Shown here one piece after another: positions 35,395-43,408 of a stretch of 64,000 nucleotides of DNA. The notes below the pieces were generated by a model. The model worked only from the letters and a program-made list of their open reading frames with translations. It ran no database searches and was not told the origin of the DNA. The translations under genes and the position numbers were made by a program. The number at the start of each line of letters is the position of its first letter. Positions within the stretch are counted from its first letter, which is position 1. The DNA lies in assembly GCF_030348945.1 (NCBI RefSeq), contig NZ_JAUCEN010000002.1:992001-1056000 (forward strand). The letters are read 5' to 3'. The stretch comes from Peribacillus sp. ACCC06369 (GTDB lineage: Bacteria > Bacillota > Bacilli > Bacillales > DSM-1321).

Positions 35395-36763
35395 TTTTTA
35401 TCTCCTTAAATGTGATAGTGAAGCACGTTCCTTGCTCCAACTTGCTTTTAACTGAAATGGTTCCTCCTTGAACCTCCACTAATTGCCTGACGATGGACAG
35501 CCCCAATCCGAATCCACCGGTATCTCTAGCCCGTGATTTCTCGACACGATATAAACGATCAAAGATATGCGGGATATCTTCACTTGGAATGCCCACCCCT
35601 TGATCGATTATGGAGATCGAGATTCCGTCAGGTGATTCAGTGGCTTTGATGGCGGTGACTGTATGTTCGTTCGAGTACTTCAGTGAATTATCCAGCAGGT
35701 TAAGAATAACTTGCTCAAACCGTGTGGGATCTAAATCTATAAATAAATGATCCTTACATTCCAGATTCAATTGAATTTTTTCATTTGTAAAAGCTGGTAG
35801 CACTTTTTCATGAATGGTTTGCAGGAATGAAGAGAGCTGAATGGTTTCTTTTGATATGGTGAATGTATGTACATCCATTCTAGCCATATTGAATAGTTCG
35901 TCCAATAATCTGTTTAATCGTTGGGATTCATCATGGATGATCTCCAAGTATCGTGATCTTTCGTACGCATTCAAATCTTTCCGGCGGGCTATATCAGCGT
36001 ATCCCTTGATATAAGTTAGCGGCGTGCGCAGTTCATGAGAGATACTTGCCAAAAATTCATTGCGTTCCTTCTTTAAATAGTTCAATTCATTAGCCAAGCT
36101 TTGAATGGATTGGGCAAGTTCCCCAAGTTCATCTTGTGATCGTACTGGTACAGCCACTGAAAAATTCCCTTTGCTAAGTTTGGTGGTCGCTTCTTTCATC
36201 GCAATAAGCGGTCTAGTCAAAGCTTTTGATAAGAAATAAATGGTGATAAGCATGAAGAAAAGGAGCATTACAGTTGCAAAGAGGAAATGCCTATTCAATT
36301 GAGCGATTAAATCTTCAACATCCCTGGTATCTTTGAACATGTATACATAGCCTTCATTTTCTTTATCACTGATAAATGGTGTAACGGTGGCTATATACCT
36401 TTCATCCTTCCAACTTGATTGGATGATCAGACCTTTTCGGGATAACGGTGAGAGATTTTTTCCTAAAATTTTTTTCATTCCCCCATTAACCTTTTCGGAA
36501 GATATCAGGATATCTCCTCTTCTATTCGTTATCACGACATCTGTATCGGTATGTGATTCCATCAGGGCGATATGCTGAAGAGTTGAGTCAGAATAAGTGA
36601 TTTCCAACACATCACGATGACTATTACCCCGGGCCTTCAGTGATTCCAATTCTTGATTGATACGGGAGTGGATCACTTTATTATGTAAGTAAACCATGGA
36701 AACGGTTTCCATCAAAAAAATGCAAACAAATATACACAGTCCCAGCTTAAAGGAGATTTTCAA
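35372..36763 (-). CDS. Membrane sensor histidine kinase
   Basis: 463 residues: TM1 (LKISFKLGLCIFVCIFLMETVSMVYL), an extracellular sensor of ~125 residues, TM2 (HFLFATVMLLFFMLITIYFLS), HAMP, the dimerisation H-box SISHELRTPLTYIKGYA, and N/G boxes (NLLDNSLKYS, DQGVGIP, GGFGLGLSIV). TTG start is chosen because AGAAGGTGA lies 7 bases ahead; the earlier ATG at 36835 has no ribosome site. Signal unknown. Confidence 0.9.
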   Translation of the reverse strand: MKISFKLGLCIFVCIFLMETVSMVYLHNKVIHSRINQELESLKARGNSHRDVLEITYSDSTLQHIALMESHTDTDVVITNRRGDILISSEKVNGGMKKILGKNLSPLSRKGLIIQSSWKDERYIATVTPFISDKENEGYVYMFKDTRDVEDLIAQLNRHFLFATVMLLFFMLITIYFLSKALTRPLIAMKEATTKLSKGNFSVAVPVRSQDELGELAQSIQSLANELNYLKKERNEFLASISHELRTPLTYIKGYADIARRKDLNAYERSRYLEIIHDESQRLNRLLDELFNMARMDVHTFTISKETIQLSSFLQTIHEKVLPAFTNEKIQLNLECKDHLFIDLDPTRFEQVILNLLDNSLKYSNEHTVTAIKATESPDGISISIIDQGVGIPSEDIPHIFDRLYRVEKSRARDTGGFGLGLSIVRQLVEVQGGTISVKSKLEQGTCFTITFKEIKNEDSSSG

Positions 36764-36915
36764 AATATTCACCTTCTTATTCAATGGAGTCAGTATAGCG
36801 AAAAAGTATGTAGAAAGTATGCAGTTTTTTTTCAATTCCGTCGCATCTTCTTAAACAACGATAATCCGAATGATGACTGGTTGCAAGAATGGGCAGTTTT
36901 TTTATTTTAGTCTAT

Positions 36916-36946
36916 ACAAAATGTTTGCTCGCAGGAAACATTTTGT
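36916..36946. promoter_or_regulatory. Perfect 11-bp inverted repeat between kinase operon and small ORF
   Basis: ACAAAATGTTT and AAACATTTTGT with a 9-base centre, in the gap between the leftward kinase operon and a rightward 40-codon ORF. It could be the operator of the response regulator or a repressor acting on both. Confidence 0.5.
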
Positions 36947-36982
36947 CGCAAATGAATACTATGTAAAAAGGAGCTGATCCAT

Positions 36983-37105
36983 ATGAATTGTACAAACCGT
37001 ACCCAAAAAAAAATAATGGCTTATTCTGCATTATTCAAAAAAATGGGCATTCTCAATGACGAGGAATATAAAAGTATCGCGAAAACTTTACAAACAAGGG
37101 ATTGA
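36983..37105 (+). CDS. Small protein of unknown function (40 aa)
   Basis: An ATG frame behind AAAGGAG with 8-base spacing: MNCTNRTQKKIMAYSALFKK then MGILNDEEYKSIAKTLQTRD. Basic and helical, no membrane segment. The NDEEYxxIxKTL ending resembles short SHOCT-like oligomerisation tails, without proof. A C/G-rich imperfect hairpin follows at about 37156-37194. Confidence 0.5.
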   Translation: MNCTNRTQKKIMAYSALFKKMGILNDEEYKSIAKTLQTRD

Positions 37106-37313
37106 GGAAGGGTCCATTGGATACTCATAAACTTTTATCCTACTTTAAACAGGCTGTAAAACCCCCACCTTCAATTTCCGAATAAGGAGGGGGATTGAAG
37201 TCTGATAAATACTAATTTGTGCCCTTTAATTACAAAGAAGGGGATATATGGAATTCTAGGAAGATTCATATATATATAGGGTAAAGTCGGTTAAAAGGAG
37301 AGTATTAGATAGA

Positions 37314-38048
37314 ATGAATGGATTGTTTGATGCAGAAAAATATATGCATGCACCCTCTTTAATTTTTATAGCATTAAGTTACATGCTGATTGCGATAGCT
37401 TTTGCCATTATTTATAGAAGACAAGAGGATTCACCTAAGGTATGGAAGGCTTCAGTTGTCTTGGTACTTGGAATGATCGCTTTTAATTTTTCTTTTAATC
37501 TATCAGATGAGGTTGTTAGTGTACCCATTGTCCCTTTAGGGGTGGCTCTTTTATCATGGTTATTGAGAAGGAAAGGAAATGAAGGGCGGTGGCAGCGATT
37601 CCGTCGATTTGCCTGGCTCGGATTCCTATCGAATTTCATCTTTTTGACAGCTTCACTTTTAGCCATGCCTCTGGATGGAATTATATATCCTAAGTCTGAA
37701 ACAACTACATATATGATGGACGTTAACAAGGCTTCGCTGATAGCGACCCATTCGAATTCCAAAGAAGTCACTTTGAATAAAGAAGAACTGCAAAGACAAA
37801 TGAACAAGATGAAACAAAAAAAGATCGAGAGCGAATCTTGGTATTATGGGATCAATGAAGAGAGCGGGTATAAAGAAACGTTCCCTTATATTCTGACAGG
37901 GTCAGTTCCTAAAAAAGGAAGTGGTCTTGAAACACTCATTTTCATTGAAGAAGATGGCAAGGGTCTGCTGATTACACCAAATAAGGGGCACCAGGTCTAC
38001 TTCAGGTTAGAAGAGTCCATTTTAACCGGAGGTGTGTTGGAAGAATGA
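37314..38048 (+). CDS. Membrane protein of unknown function, first of a pair
   Basis: 244 residues: three or four N-terminal membrane segments (SLIFIALSYMLIAIAFAIIY, VVLVLGMIAFNFSF, VSVPIVPLGVALLSWLL, FLSNFIFLTASLLAM), then a ~120-residue outside or cytosolic domain with a Lys/Gln-rich helix. No family recognised. Its stop overlaps the next gene's start by four bases (ATGA). RBS AGGAGAG. Confidence 0.7.
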   Translation: MNGLFDAEKYMHAPSLIFIALSYMLIAIAFAIIYRRQEDSPKVWKASVVLVLGMIAFNFSFNLSDEVVSVPIVPLGVALLSWLLRRKGNEGRWQRFRRFAWLGFLSNFIFLTASLLAMPLDGIIYPKSETTTYMMDVNKASLIATHSNSKEVTLNKEELQRQMNKMKQKKIESESWYYGINEESGYKETFPYILTGSVPKKGSGLETLIFIEEDGKGLLITPNKGHQVYFRLEESILTGGVLEE

Positions 38049-38779
38049 CTAAAAAAGCAAAAATGAGTGTTTTAATTACAGCTGCCATCTTGATAGGAGG
38101 TATTCTTTTATTTGTACTATTCCAAAAAGAGCCGGAACCCTTTCTATCGGAAAAGCAAATCATTAAACGAATAAACTCAATCTTCCCTGAAGCACAACCA
38201 AAGTCCATTCAGAATAAAATCTTTTTAGATGATACACATGTGTTTGTCCCCTTTATCAGCGAAGAAAGTGGATATGGGATGAGCTTTTGGGTCTGGAAGG
38301 GTAACAAATGGAAAGCTGCTTCCGTGAACATGGGCGGTCAGCCACAGGTTTGGAATGGAGAAGAAAAATCATTGATCATGTGGAATATGAATCCAAAAGA
38401 TGACGTATCCGAAATCGGGGTTTTTATGAAGGGTGATAGGGATTTTTTGGTATCGGATGGAATAGCCACATATCAACCAGGTATAGAAATGATGCACAGC
38501 ATTGCGCTTAAGGGGAAAACGTACGGAGTCGAGAGGTTTCCTGACAATTGGCGGGAACTTATGAAACAGTATGTAAAACTACAGGCAGAAGATGGACAGA
38601 ATGACTTCCCTGATTTTAACGACCCGATACGGTTGGTCACTAATTTTCATGATAAAGAAGGGGAGGAGATAATCCCTGAGCACTCCTTTAACGGAAATAG
38701 CTATACGACTGGATATAATTTCGTGGATGTTCCTTTCCTGGTTACTGTGCAAGAGGAAGAGTTGGAGGGGGCTTATTGA
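38045..38779 (+). CDS. Membrane-anchored protein of unknown function, second of the pair
   Basis: 244 residues with one N-terminal anchor (MSVLITAAILIGGILLFVLF) and a soluble, aromatic-rich domain (FVPFISEESGYGMSFWVWKGNKWKAASVNMGGQPQVWNGEEKS) on the outside. No family recognised. Translationally coupled to the preceding gene, so the two likely work as one unit. Confidence 0.7.
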   Translation: MTKKAKMSVLITAAILIGGILLFVLFQKEPEPFLSEKQIIKRINSIFPEAQPKSIQNKIFLDDTHVFVPFISEESGYGMSFWVWKGNKWKAASVNMGGQPQVWNGEEKSLIMWNMNPKDDVSEIGVFMKGDRDFLVSDGIATYQPGIEMMHSIALKGKTYGVERFPDNWRELMKQYVKLQAEDGQNDFPDFNDPIRLVTNFHDKEGEEIIPEHSFNGNSYTTGYNFVDVPFLVTVQEEELEGAY

Positions 38780-38960
38780 AAAGGGGCTGTCAAAACTTGA
38801 AGGCCTTCATTCATTACTCAATCGGTTTATTTTGTTTGGGTATTGCTTAAATTCTGCCGTTTCTTGGAGGGTAAATTTGAAAGTGAAAAGGAAGAATGTT
38901 GTGATCCGGTGGTGTTCTCTGCGATAATGGAATTAAGAAATCGAAAAGGAGTTACATAGG

Positions 38961-39437
38961 ATGGCAGAGGACTTTAAGATTCCCAGCTTGAAAGTTGATG
39001 AGATCGATAAGAAAATCATATCGGTTTTACATGAAGATGCGCGAATTTCGTATACCGACTTAGCGAAGAAAGTGGAACTCTCCAGAGTTGCGGTTCAAAT
39101 GAGAATTAATCATCTTGTTGAAAACGGCGTGATCGAGAGATTCACTGCGGTCATAAATCCAGCTAAGGTCGGCATCCATGTCTCGGCTTTTTTTAACGTT
39201 GAGGTTGAGCCTAAATATTTGGAATCGGTCGCCCAGCAATTAGAAAGTGAACCGGCTGTAACGAGCTTATATCATATGACTGGTCCGAGTAAACTCCATA
39301 TGCACGGAATCTTTACTGATAATCAGGAGATGGAACGCTTTCTCAATGAGAAGCTATATGCGGTAGTAGGTGTTGTCAGCGTTGATTGCCAAATTCTCAT
39401 TAAACGTTATAAAAGCCGGATGGGCATGAAGCTTTAA
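38961..39437 (+). CDS. chrS: Lrp/AsnC-family regulator, probable chromate-operon repressor (ChrS/YwrC-like)
   Basis: 158 residues: AsnC helix-turn-helix ([36 protein letters not shown], ~25-65) and a RAM ligand domain. The neighbouring short-chain chromate transporter pair is the key: in B. subtilis YwrC (ChrS) is the Lrp-type repressor of ywrB-ywrA (chr3N-chr3C). Here regulator and transporter genes converge on a shared terminator that an IS has split. RBS AAAGGAG. Confidence 0.8.
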   Translation: MAEDFKIPSLKVDEIDKKIISVLHEDARISYTDLAKKVELSRVAVQMRINHLVENGVIERFTAVINPAKVGIHVSAFFNVEVEPKYLESVAQQLESEPAVTSLYHMTGPSKLHMHGIFTDNQEMERFLNEKLYAVVGVVSVDCQILIKRYKSRMGMKL

Positions 39438-39444
39438 ATGAAAA

Positions 39445-39466
39445 AATCCCCCTATATAGGGGGATT
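39445..39466. repeat. Left 22-bp target duplication, the former terminator
   Basis: An A/T-flanked hairpin AATCCCCC..GGGGGATT that is repeated base for base at the right end of the IS (41211-41232). It was the bidirectional terminator of the convergent chr genes. On this side the chrS transcript has lost its T-run: the bases after the stem are now the IS end (CAGTTTG). Confidence 0.88.
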
Positions 39467-39480
39467 CAGTTTGTAGACAA

Positions 39481-39518
39481 AAGGGGTTCGGAATTAAAAA
39501 ATTCCGAACCCCTTTTTG
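39481..39518 (-). terminator. Terminator hairpin at the left end of the IS
   Basis: AAGGGGTTCGGAATT and its perfect complement with a 4-base loop, A-run left and T-run right, so it can stop transcription both ways: the transposase and read-through from chrS. Confidence 0.9.
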
Positions 39519-39577
39519 AGATTCCCTTTGAATTTTTGCCTGAAGTTAGGAGATTGGGGCTCTACGAGCCCACTATG

Positions 39578-40936
39578 TTAGGCCATTTTTGGACCTCGCC
39601 ATGTCCAATTGGCCATCTTCTTTAAATTAATGGCAGCGAAAGTAAGCATCGCCTGCATCGACAATTTTTTAAGTCCCCTTAAAGTTGTCCAACGCATACC
39701 ATGCTTTTCTTTTGCATCTGCGAATACACGCTCAATCGTTTCTTTACGTTTCGCATATATAGTTTTTACATCTTGATGATGACGCAGATGATCTGCTTCT
39801 TCCACATGTGTTTGCCAAATATGCCGTGTCACCACTTTTTGATGGTCTTTGCTTTCTGTACACTGAGATAAAAATGAGCATGTCGCACAAGTGTGTTTGG
39901 GTGATTTATACTCGCGATAGCCCTCTTTATTGGTTGTTGAGTACTTTAATAGCTCTCCCGAAGGACAAAGGTAACAATCAAAATGTTCATCGTATACATA
40001 GTCCTGTTTGCGGAAAAATCCTTCTTTGGTGCGAGGACGTGTATAAGGTAAAGCCGGTATGATTTCTTTGTTAAATAGGTAGCTTGTAATCGCTGGTGTT
40101 TTATAAGCTGCATCTGCGGCAACGGCTTCCGGTTTTCCAACTTTCTCAATCACTTGTTCAACTAGTGGCTCTAAGATCTGACTGTCATGTATATTTCCAG
40201 GTGTTACAATCGTTCCCAATACAAAACCGTTGCGGTCTGCGGCCGCATGGAATGAATAGGCAAACTGTTTTGTTCGTTCATCTTTCACATAGTAGCCACT
40301 CTCAGAATCCGTTGTACTTTCTTTAATCTCTTTGGTCTCTTCTTTATCAAATTTATCTGATGGAAAAGGCTTCTTTCCATGTTTTTCACGATCTTGATTG
40401 ATTTCTTCTTGAAGACGCCCTTGATACGCTCGTGTTTCTTTACGAACGATTTTCTTTTCAAATTTCCTTTTATTCGCACTGGCTTTCACATGTGTGGAAT
40501 CCACGAAAACGTGTTCAGCACTTATTAACTTTTTATTAGCAGCTGTCATTAAAATGCGATAGAAAATCTGTTCAAACAGGTCTGTATCTTTAAAGCGTCG
40601 CTCATAATTTTTCCCGAACGTAGAGAAATGAGGTACTTTATCATGGAAACCATAGCCTAAGAACCAACGGTAAGCCATATTGGTTTCAACTTCTTCAATC
40701 GTTTTACGCATGGAACGAATACCGAAGGTATATTGAATGAATGTCAGTTTAACTAAAATAACTGGATCAATACTTGGGCGTCCTACCTCTGAATACATCT
40801 CTTTCACCAAGTCATAAATGAAAGTGAAGTCAATGGCAGCCTCCATTTTACGAACCAAATGGTTCAGTGGCACCAGTTGATCTAACGTAATCATTTCAAG
40901 TTGATCTCGCTGAATAGAATCATGTTTAGAAAGCAT
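39578..40936 (-). CDS. IS1182-family transposase
   Basis: 452 residues: DUF772-type N-terminal DNA-binding part (VGRPSIDPVILVKLTFIQYTFGIRSMRKTIEEVETNMAYRWFLGY) and a DDE domain, with Asp in VFVDSTHVKASANK, Asp in VAADAAYKTP and Glu in RKETIERVFADAKEKHGMRW. A CxxC-rich insert (CYLCPSGE, CATCSFLSQCTES) lies before the last Glu, as in this family. The ATG 8 bases after GAGG is chosen; earlier GTG/ATG codons are too close to it. Intact. Confidence 0.92.
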   Translation of the reverse strand: MLSKHDSIQRDQLEMITLDQLVPLNHLVRKMEAAIDFTFIYDLVKEMYSEVGRPSIDPVILVKLTFIQYTFGIRSMRKTIEEVETNMAYRWFLGYGFHDKVPHFSTFGKNYERRFKDTDLFEQIFYRILMTAANKKLISAEHVFVDSTHVKASANKRKFEKKIVRKETRAYQGRLQEEINQDREKHGKKPFPSDKFDKEETKEIKESTTDSESGYYVKDERTKQFAYSFHAAADRNGFVLGTIVTPGNIHDSQILEPLVEQVIEKVGKPEAVAADAAYKTPAITSYLFNKEIIPALPYTRPRTKEGFFRKQDYVYDEHFDCYLCPSGELLKYSTTNKEGYREYKSPKHTCATCSFLSQCTESKDHQKVVTRHIWQTHVEEADHLRHHQDVKTIYAKRKETIERVFADAKEKHGMRWTTLRGLKKLSMQAMLTFAAINLKKMANWTWRGPKMA

Positions 40937-41019
40937 CCTCATCACCTCAAGTTTTAATACTTCTATTTTAAAACAAAAATGACTCCAGGCAAAAGTGTTT
41001 ATCTAAAAGGTAAGACAAA

Positions 41020-41145
41020 GTTGATTGGAACGGAAGGTACGAGACTCCTGCGGGAAAAGCGCGTCTAGGGGAGACCCCGCAGGCGAAAGCCGAGGAGGCT
41101 CCCCGACCGCCCGCGGAAAGCGAGTGCCTGGAGTGGAAAATCAAC
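41020..41145. repeat. GC-rich ~126-bp repeat of the widespread Bacillus type, inside the IS
   Basis: GTTGATT...AATCAAC bounds a sequence with CGAGACTCCTGCGGGAAAAG, CTAGGGGAGACCCCGCAGG and GGAGGCTCCCCGACCGCCCG. I recognise this as a repeat found in many copies between genes of Bacillaceae genomes. It can fold into several stems. It is much more GC-rich than everything around it and lies within the right arm of the IS, outside the transposase gene. Confidence 0.7.
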
Positions 41146-41172
41146 GGCCAAATTGTACAACTCATAAAAAAT

Positions 41173-41202
41173 AGACAAACTCGATTTTCATCGAGTTTGT
41201 CT
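41173..41202. terminator. Hairpin at the right end of the IS
   Basis: AGACAAACTCGAT / ATCGAGTTTGTCT, perfect 13-bp stem with a TTTC loop, overlapping the terminal inverted repeat. It would block read-through from the chromate genes into the transposase. Confidence 0.7.
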
Positions 41203-41210
41203 ACAGTCTG

Positions 41211-41232
41211 AATCCCCCTATATAGGGGGATT
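41211..41232. repeat. Right 22-bp target duplication
   Basis: Identical to 39445-39466. This copy keeps the original T-run only on its right side; for the leftward chromate genes the bases behind the stem are now IS sequence. Confidence 0.88.
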
Positions 41233-41240
41233 TTTTTTTA

Positions 41241-41792
41241 TTATGTGAGTGGGATGATAAAGCCGCCATACGCAAAAGCAAGAATGATTACGAATGCGGG
41301 GTGAATCTTGAATTTACCTAAAGCCAAGAATGCCAAACCAGCGATGACGATTGAATGGATGTAGCCGATGGAACCGACGGCATCAGCGGCCATATTCCAA
41401 GTGAGCAATAACATCATGATCGCAATCACGGGCTGCACAAGCAGGGACATGCCTTTTACGATAGGCGATTGCTTGTATTTTCGCAGGATTTTTAATAAAT
41501 ATATCAAAGCCACTGCTGAAGGGATGACGGTGCCCGCCAATGCAGCTAAAAATCCTGGCCACCCATATACATCATATCCGACATATGCGGCTATTTTGGT
41601 GGCGATCGGCCCTGGGAGTGAATTCCCTAACGCAAGCATTTGTGAAAACTCGGTATTATCAAGCCAACCGTACCGGGTGACGATTTGATCATACATAAGC
41701 GGAATCGAGGCTGGGCCTCCGCCGTAACCAAGGATATTGGCTATGAAAAACGCTAGAAAAACAGCGACTCCAATTGGGATTATAAGACCCAT
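41241..41792 (-). CDS. chr3C: Short-chain chromate transporter, C-type subunit
   Basis: 183 residues of the CHR family (half-size). Landmarks: NILGYGGGPASIPLMYDQIV, LALGNSLPGPIATKIAAYVGYDVYGWPG. Five or six membrane segments. Together with the overlapping gene it forms the two-gene equivalent of ChrA that exports chromate; B. subtilis YwrA is the counterpart. Start overlaps the previous stop by one base (TAATG). Confidence 0.85.
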   Translation of the reverse strand: MGLIIPIGVAVFLAFFIANILGYGGGPASIPLMYDQIVTRYGWLDNTEFSQMLALGNSLPGPIATKIAAYVGYDVYGWPGFLAALAGTVIPSAVALIYLLKILRKYKQSPIVKGMSLLVQPVIAIMMLLLTWNMAADAVGSIGYIHSIVIAGLAFLALGKFKIHPAFVIILAFAYGGFIIPLT

Positions 41793-42379
41793 TAAGCGGA
41801 TTCCTCCTTCCTATCAACCTTTTTATTTTTCAATCTATCTTTTAATTTAAAATGGAACGCCCCATATAAAAGGAAAATCATTATGACGATACCCGGATGC
41901 AGGGAAATGACCTGCAGAAGCAAAAAGGAAATCGCAAAAAAGATGATTCCGAGCACCTTCCCTAAACCTTTTACCGCCTTTTCGCCAAACTCGTAAGCCA
42001 TTTGGCCAAGCATGACGGCAACAACTGGCATGACAGCAGCGATCATATTGCTGATCATTGCTGAATTACTTAAAACATTAATGAACGCAATTAAGAAAAC
42101 CATCGCAAAGCATGAAGGTAAAACGTGAGCGGCCACACTTACGAGGGCTCCCGGCCAGCCTTTTAATTTATAACCAAGATATGCTGCCATCTTAGTGGCA
42201 ATCGGTCCTGGGAGTGTATTGGCGATCGCTAAAGTGTCCCCGAATTCATCATCGTCGAGCCAGTGATAACGGGAAACGGCTTCGTGGCGGATGAGCGGGA
42301 TGACTGATGGCCCGCCGCCGAAACCTAAAATCCCCGTTCTCATCATCCCAACCGTTAATTCCGTATATGGATTTTTCAA
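41792..42379 (-). CDS. chr3N: Short-chain chromate transporter, N-type subunit
   Basis: 195 residues with the partner motif set: RTGILGFGGGPSVIPLIRHEAVSRYHWL, IANTLPGPIATKMAAYLGYKLKGWPGAL. Charged C-terminal tail (KLKDRLKNKKVDRKEESA). First gene of the pair, RBS GGAGG. B. subtilis YwrB is the counterpart; both halves are needed for chromate resistance there. Confidence 0.85.
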   Translation of the reverse strand: MKNPYTELTVGMMRTGILGFGGGPSVIPLIRHEAVSRYHWLDDDEFGDTLAIANTLPGPIATKMAAYLGYKLKGWPGALVSVAAHVLPSCFAMVFLIAFINVLSNSAMISNMIAAVMPVVAVMLGQMAYEFGEKAVKGLGKVLGIIFFAISFLLLQVISLHPGIVIMIFLLYGAFHFKLKDRLKNKKVDRKEESA

Positions 42380-42652
42380 AACGATTCCTCCTTTGTTTTA
42401 AATTTAGAATTCATTTCCATGATTATGAATTAATGATAACAAAAATTCTTTCAAAATGTATATAAAATTTTAATGATTATTACGTAATGAACGAATAATT
42501 GGTATTTTTAAATAAAATAGGCTTATAAAAGTGATGAAAAAACAACTTTTTGTTTTGAGGAATGAAATTTGGATTACGTAAGAAAAACATACAAGTTATA
42601 ATACAATCATCATTATTTTTGAAAAATCAAATAATTAACAAGGAGTAGATTT
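42380..42652. other. Divergent regulatory region between chr3N and the ggt remnant
   Basis: About 270 very AT-rich bases holding the chr3N promoter. Several AT palindromic words, none assigned with confidence to ChrS. Confidence 0.35.
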
Positions 42653-43080
42653 ATGACCCAATCGATAATTGGAACGAAAAGTATGGTGGGCGCACGTTCC
42701 ATACATTGATGCGAGCAATAGCCTGCAAAGATGGAAAACAGAGCATTTTATATGGTACTCAGGGTGGGGAAGGCCAGCCGCAAACACAGACTGTGATCAT
42801 TACCAGGATGATAGATTACGAATGGACCCACAAGCGGCAATCAATGAACCGTGATTCGTCTGGGGAAGAACCTGGGGTCAAGATAGTGAGTCGTTAAAAT
42901 TAGAAAGCCGTGTCAAAAAGGTTGCGATAGAGGAACTAAAGGCAAGGGGACATCATGTCGAAGTGGGTAGAAGAATTCGATGGGGTGATGGGCCATGCAC
43001 AAGCCATTCGGATTGATGAGCATAACTTCCTCAAAGGCGGGGGCGATTCCCGTGGGGACGGTGGGGCGGTCTGTTCTTGA
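42653..43080 (+). pseudogene. ggt: Gamma-glutamyltransferase C-terminal remnant, frameshifted
   Basis: Translating in shifting frames gives a continuous GGT small-subunit C-terminus: GRTFHTLMRAIACKDGKQ, ILYGTQGGEGQPQTQTVIIT, RMDPQAAINEP, SESLKLESRVKKVAIEELKA, EFDGVMGHAQAIRIDEHNF and GGGDSRGDGGAVCS. At least three frame changes are needed. An AGGAG-ATG start survives directly before it but opens a different frame, so an internal deletion fused the 5' end to the C-terminal part. The catalytic Thr region is gone. Not functional. Confidence 0.85.
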
Positions 43081-43322
43081 AGATTCCCCCTTCTTAATAA
43101 CATAAATGGGAATAAATTAAGGAAATGACACTCCCAAAAACGTATAAATAATTAATACGAACCTATCTAATATAAAATTGGGAGCTATATTGTCCCTTCT
43201 TCAGATATAAAATAAAAGAATTAAGAACACATTTTGCATACTAAAGAAGATACCTCATTTCTGTTATCTGATAGCACCTTAATTATTTCTCTGTAAATAT
43301 CTTTCCCTTAATCCCCCTTTCT
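43081..43322. other. AT-rich spacer
   Basis: About 240 bases between the ggt remnant and the EamA terminator. ACTCCCAAAAA and ATTGGGAGCT form a loose inverted pair near 43132-43187. No gene seen. Confidence 0.4.
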
Positions 43323-43376
43323 AAAAAAGTACCCTATAGGCAGACTTTTTTAAAAGTCTCTATAGGGTACTTTTTA
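43323..43376 (-). terminator. Terminator of the EamA gene
   Basis: AAAAAGTACCCTATAG pairs with CTATAGGGTACTTTTT, with an inner AGACTT/AAGTCT stem. A and T runs on both sides. Confidence 0.9.
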
Positions 43377-43408
43377 ATATAAAACACCATTCAACGTTTT
43401 TATTACGG

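Larger units (their letters stand above)
39467..41210 (-). mobile_element. IS1182-family insertion sequence, complete
   Basis: About 1744 bp. Ends are inverted repeats CAGTTTGTAGACAAA (left) and, read from the right, CAGACTGTAGACAAA. It is flanked by a 22-bp direct repeat that is itself a terminator hairpin. Inside are one intact transposase gene, strong hairpins at both ends (39481-39514 and 41173-41202) that shield it from outside transcription, and a GC-rich ~126-bp repeat between transposase start and right end. It looks intact and possibly active. Confidence 0.9.

Noticed and set aside
38778-38852. 24-codon TTG frame after the unknown membrane pair
   Set aside because: No ribosome site of its own and too short to support as a gene or relic.
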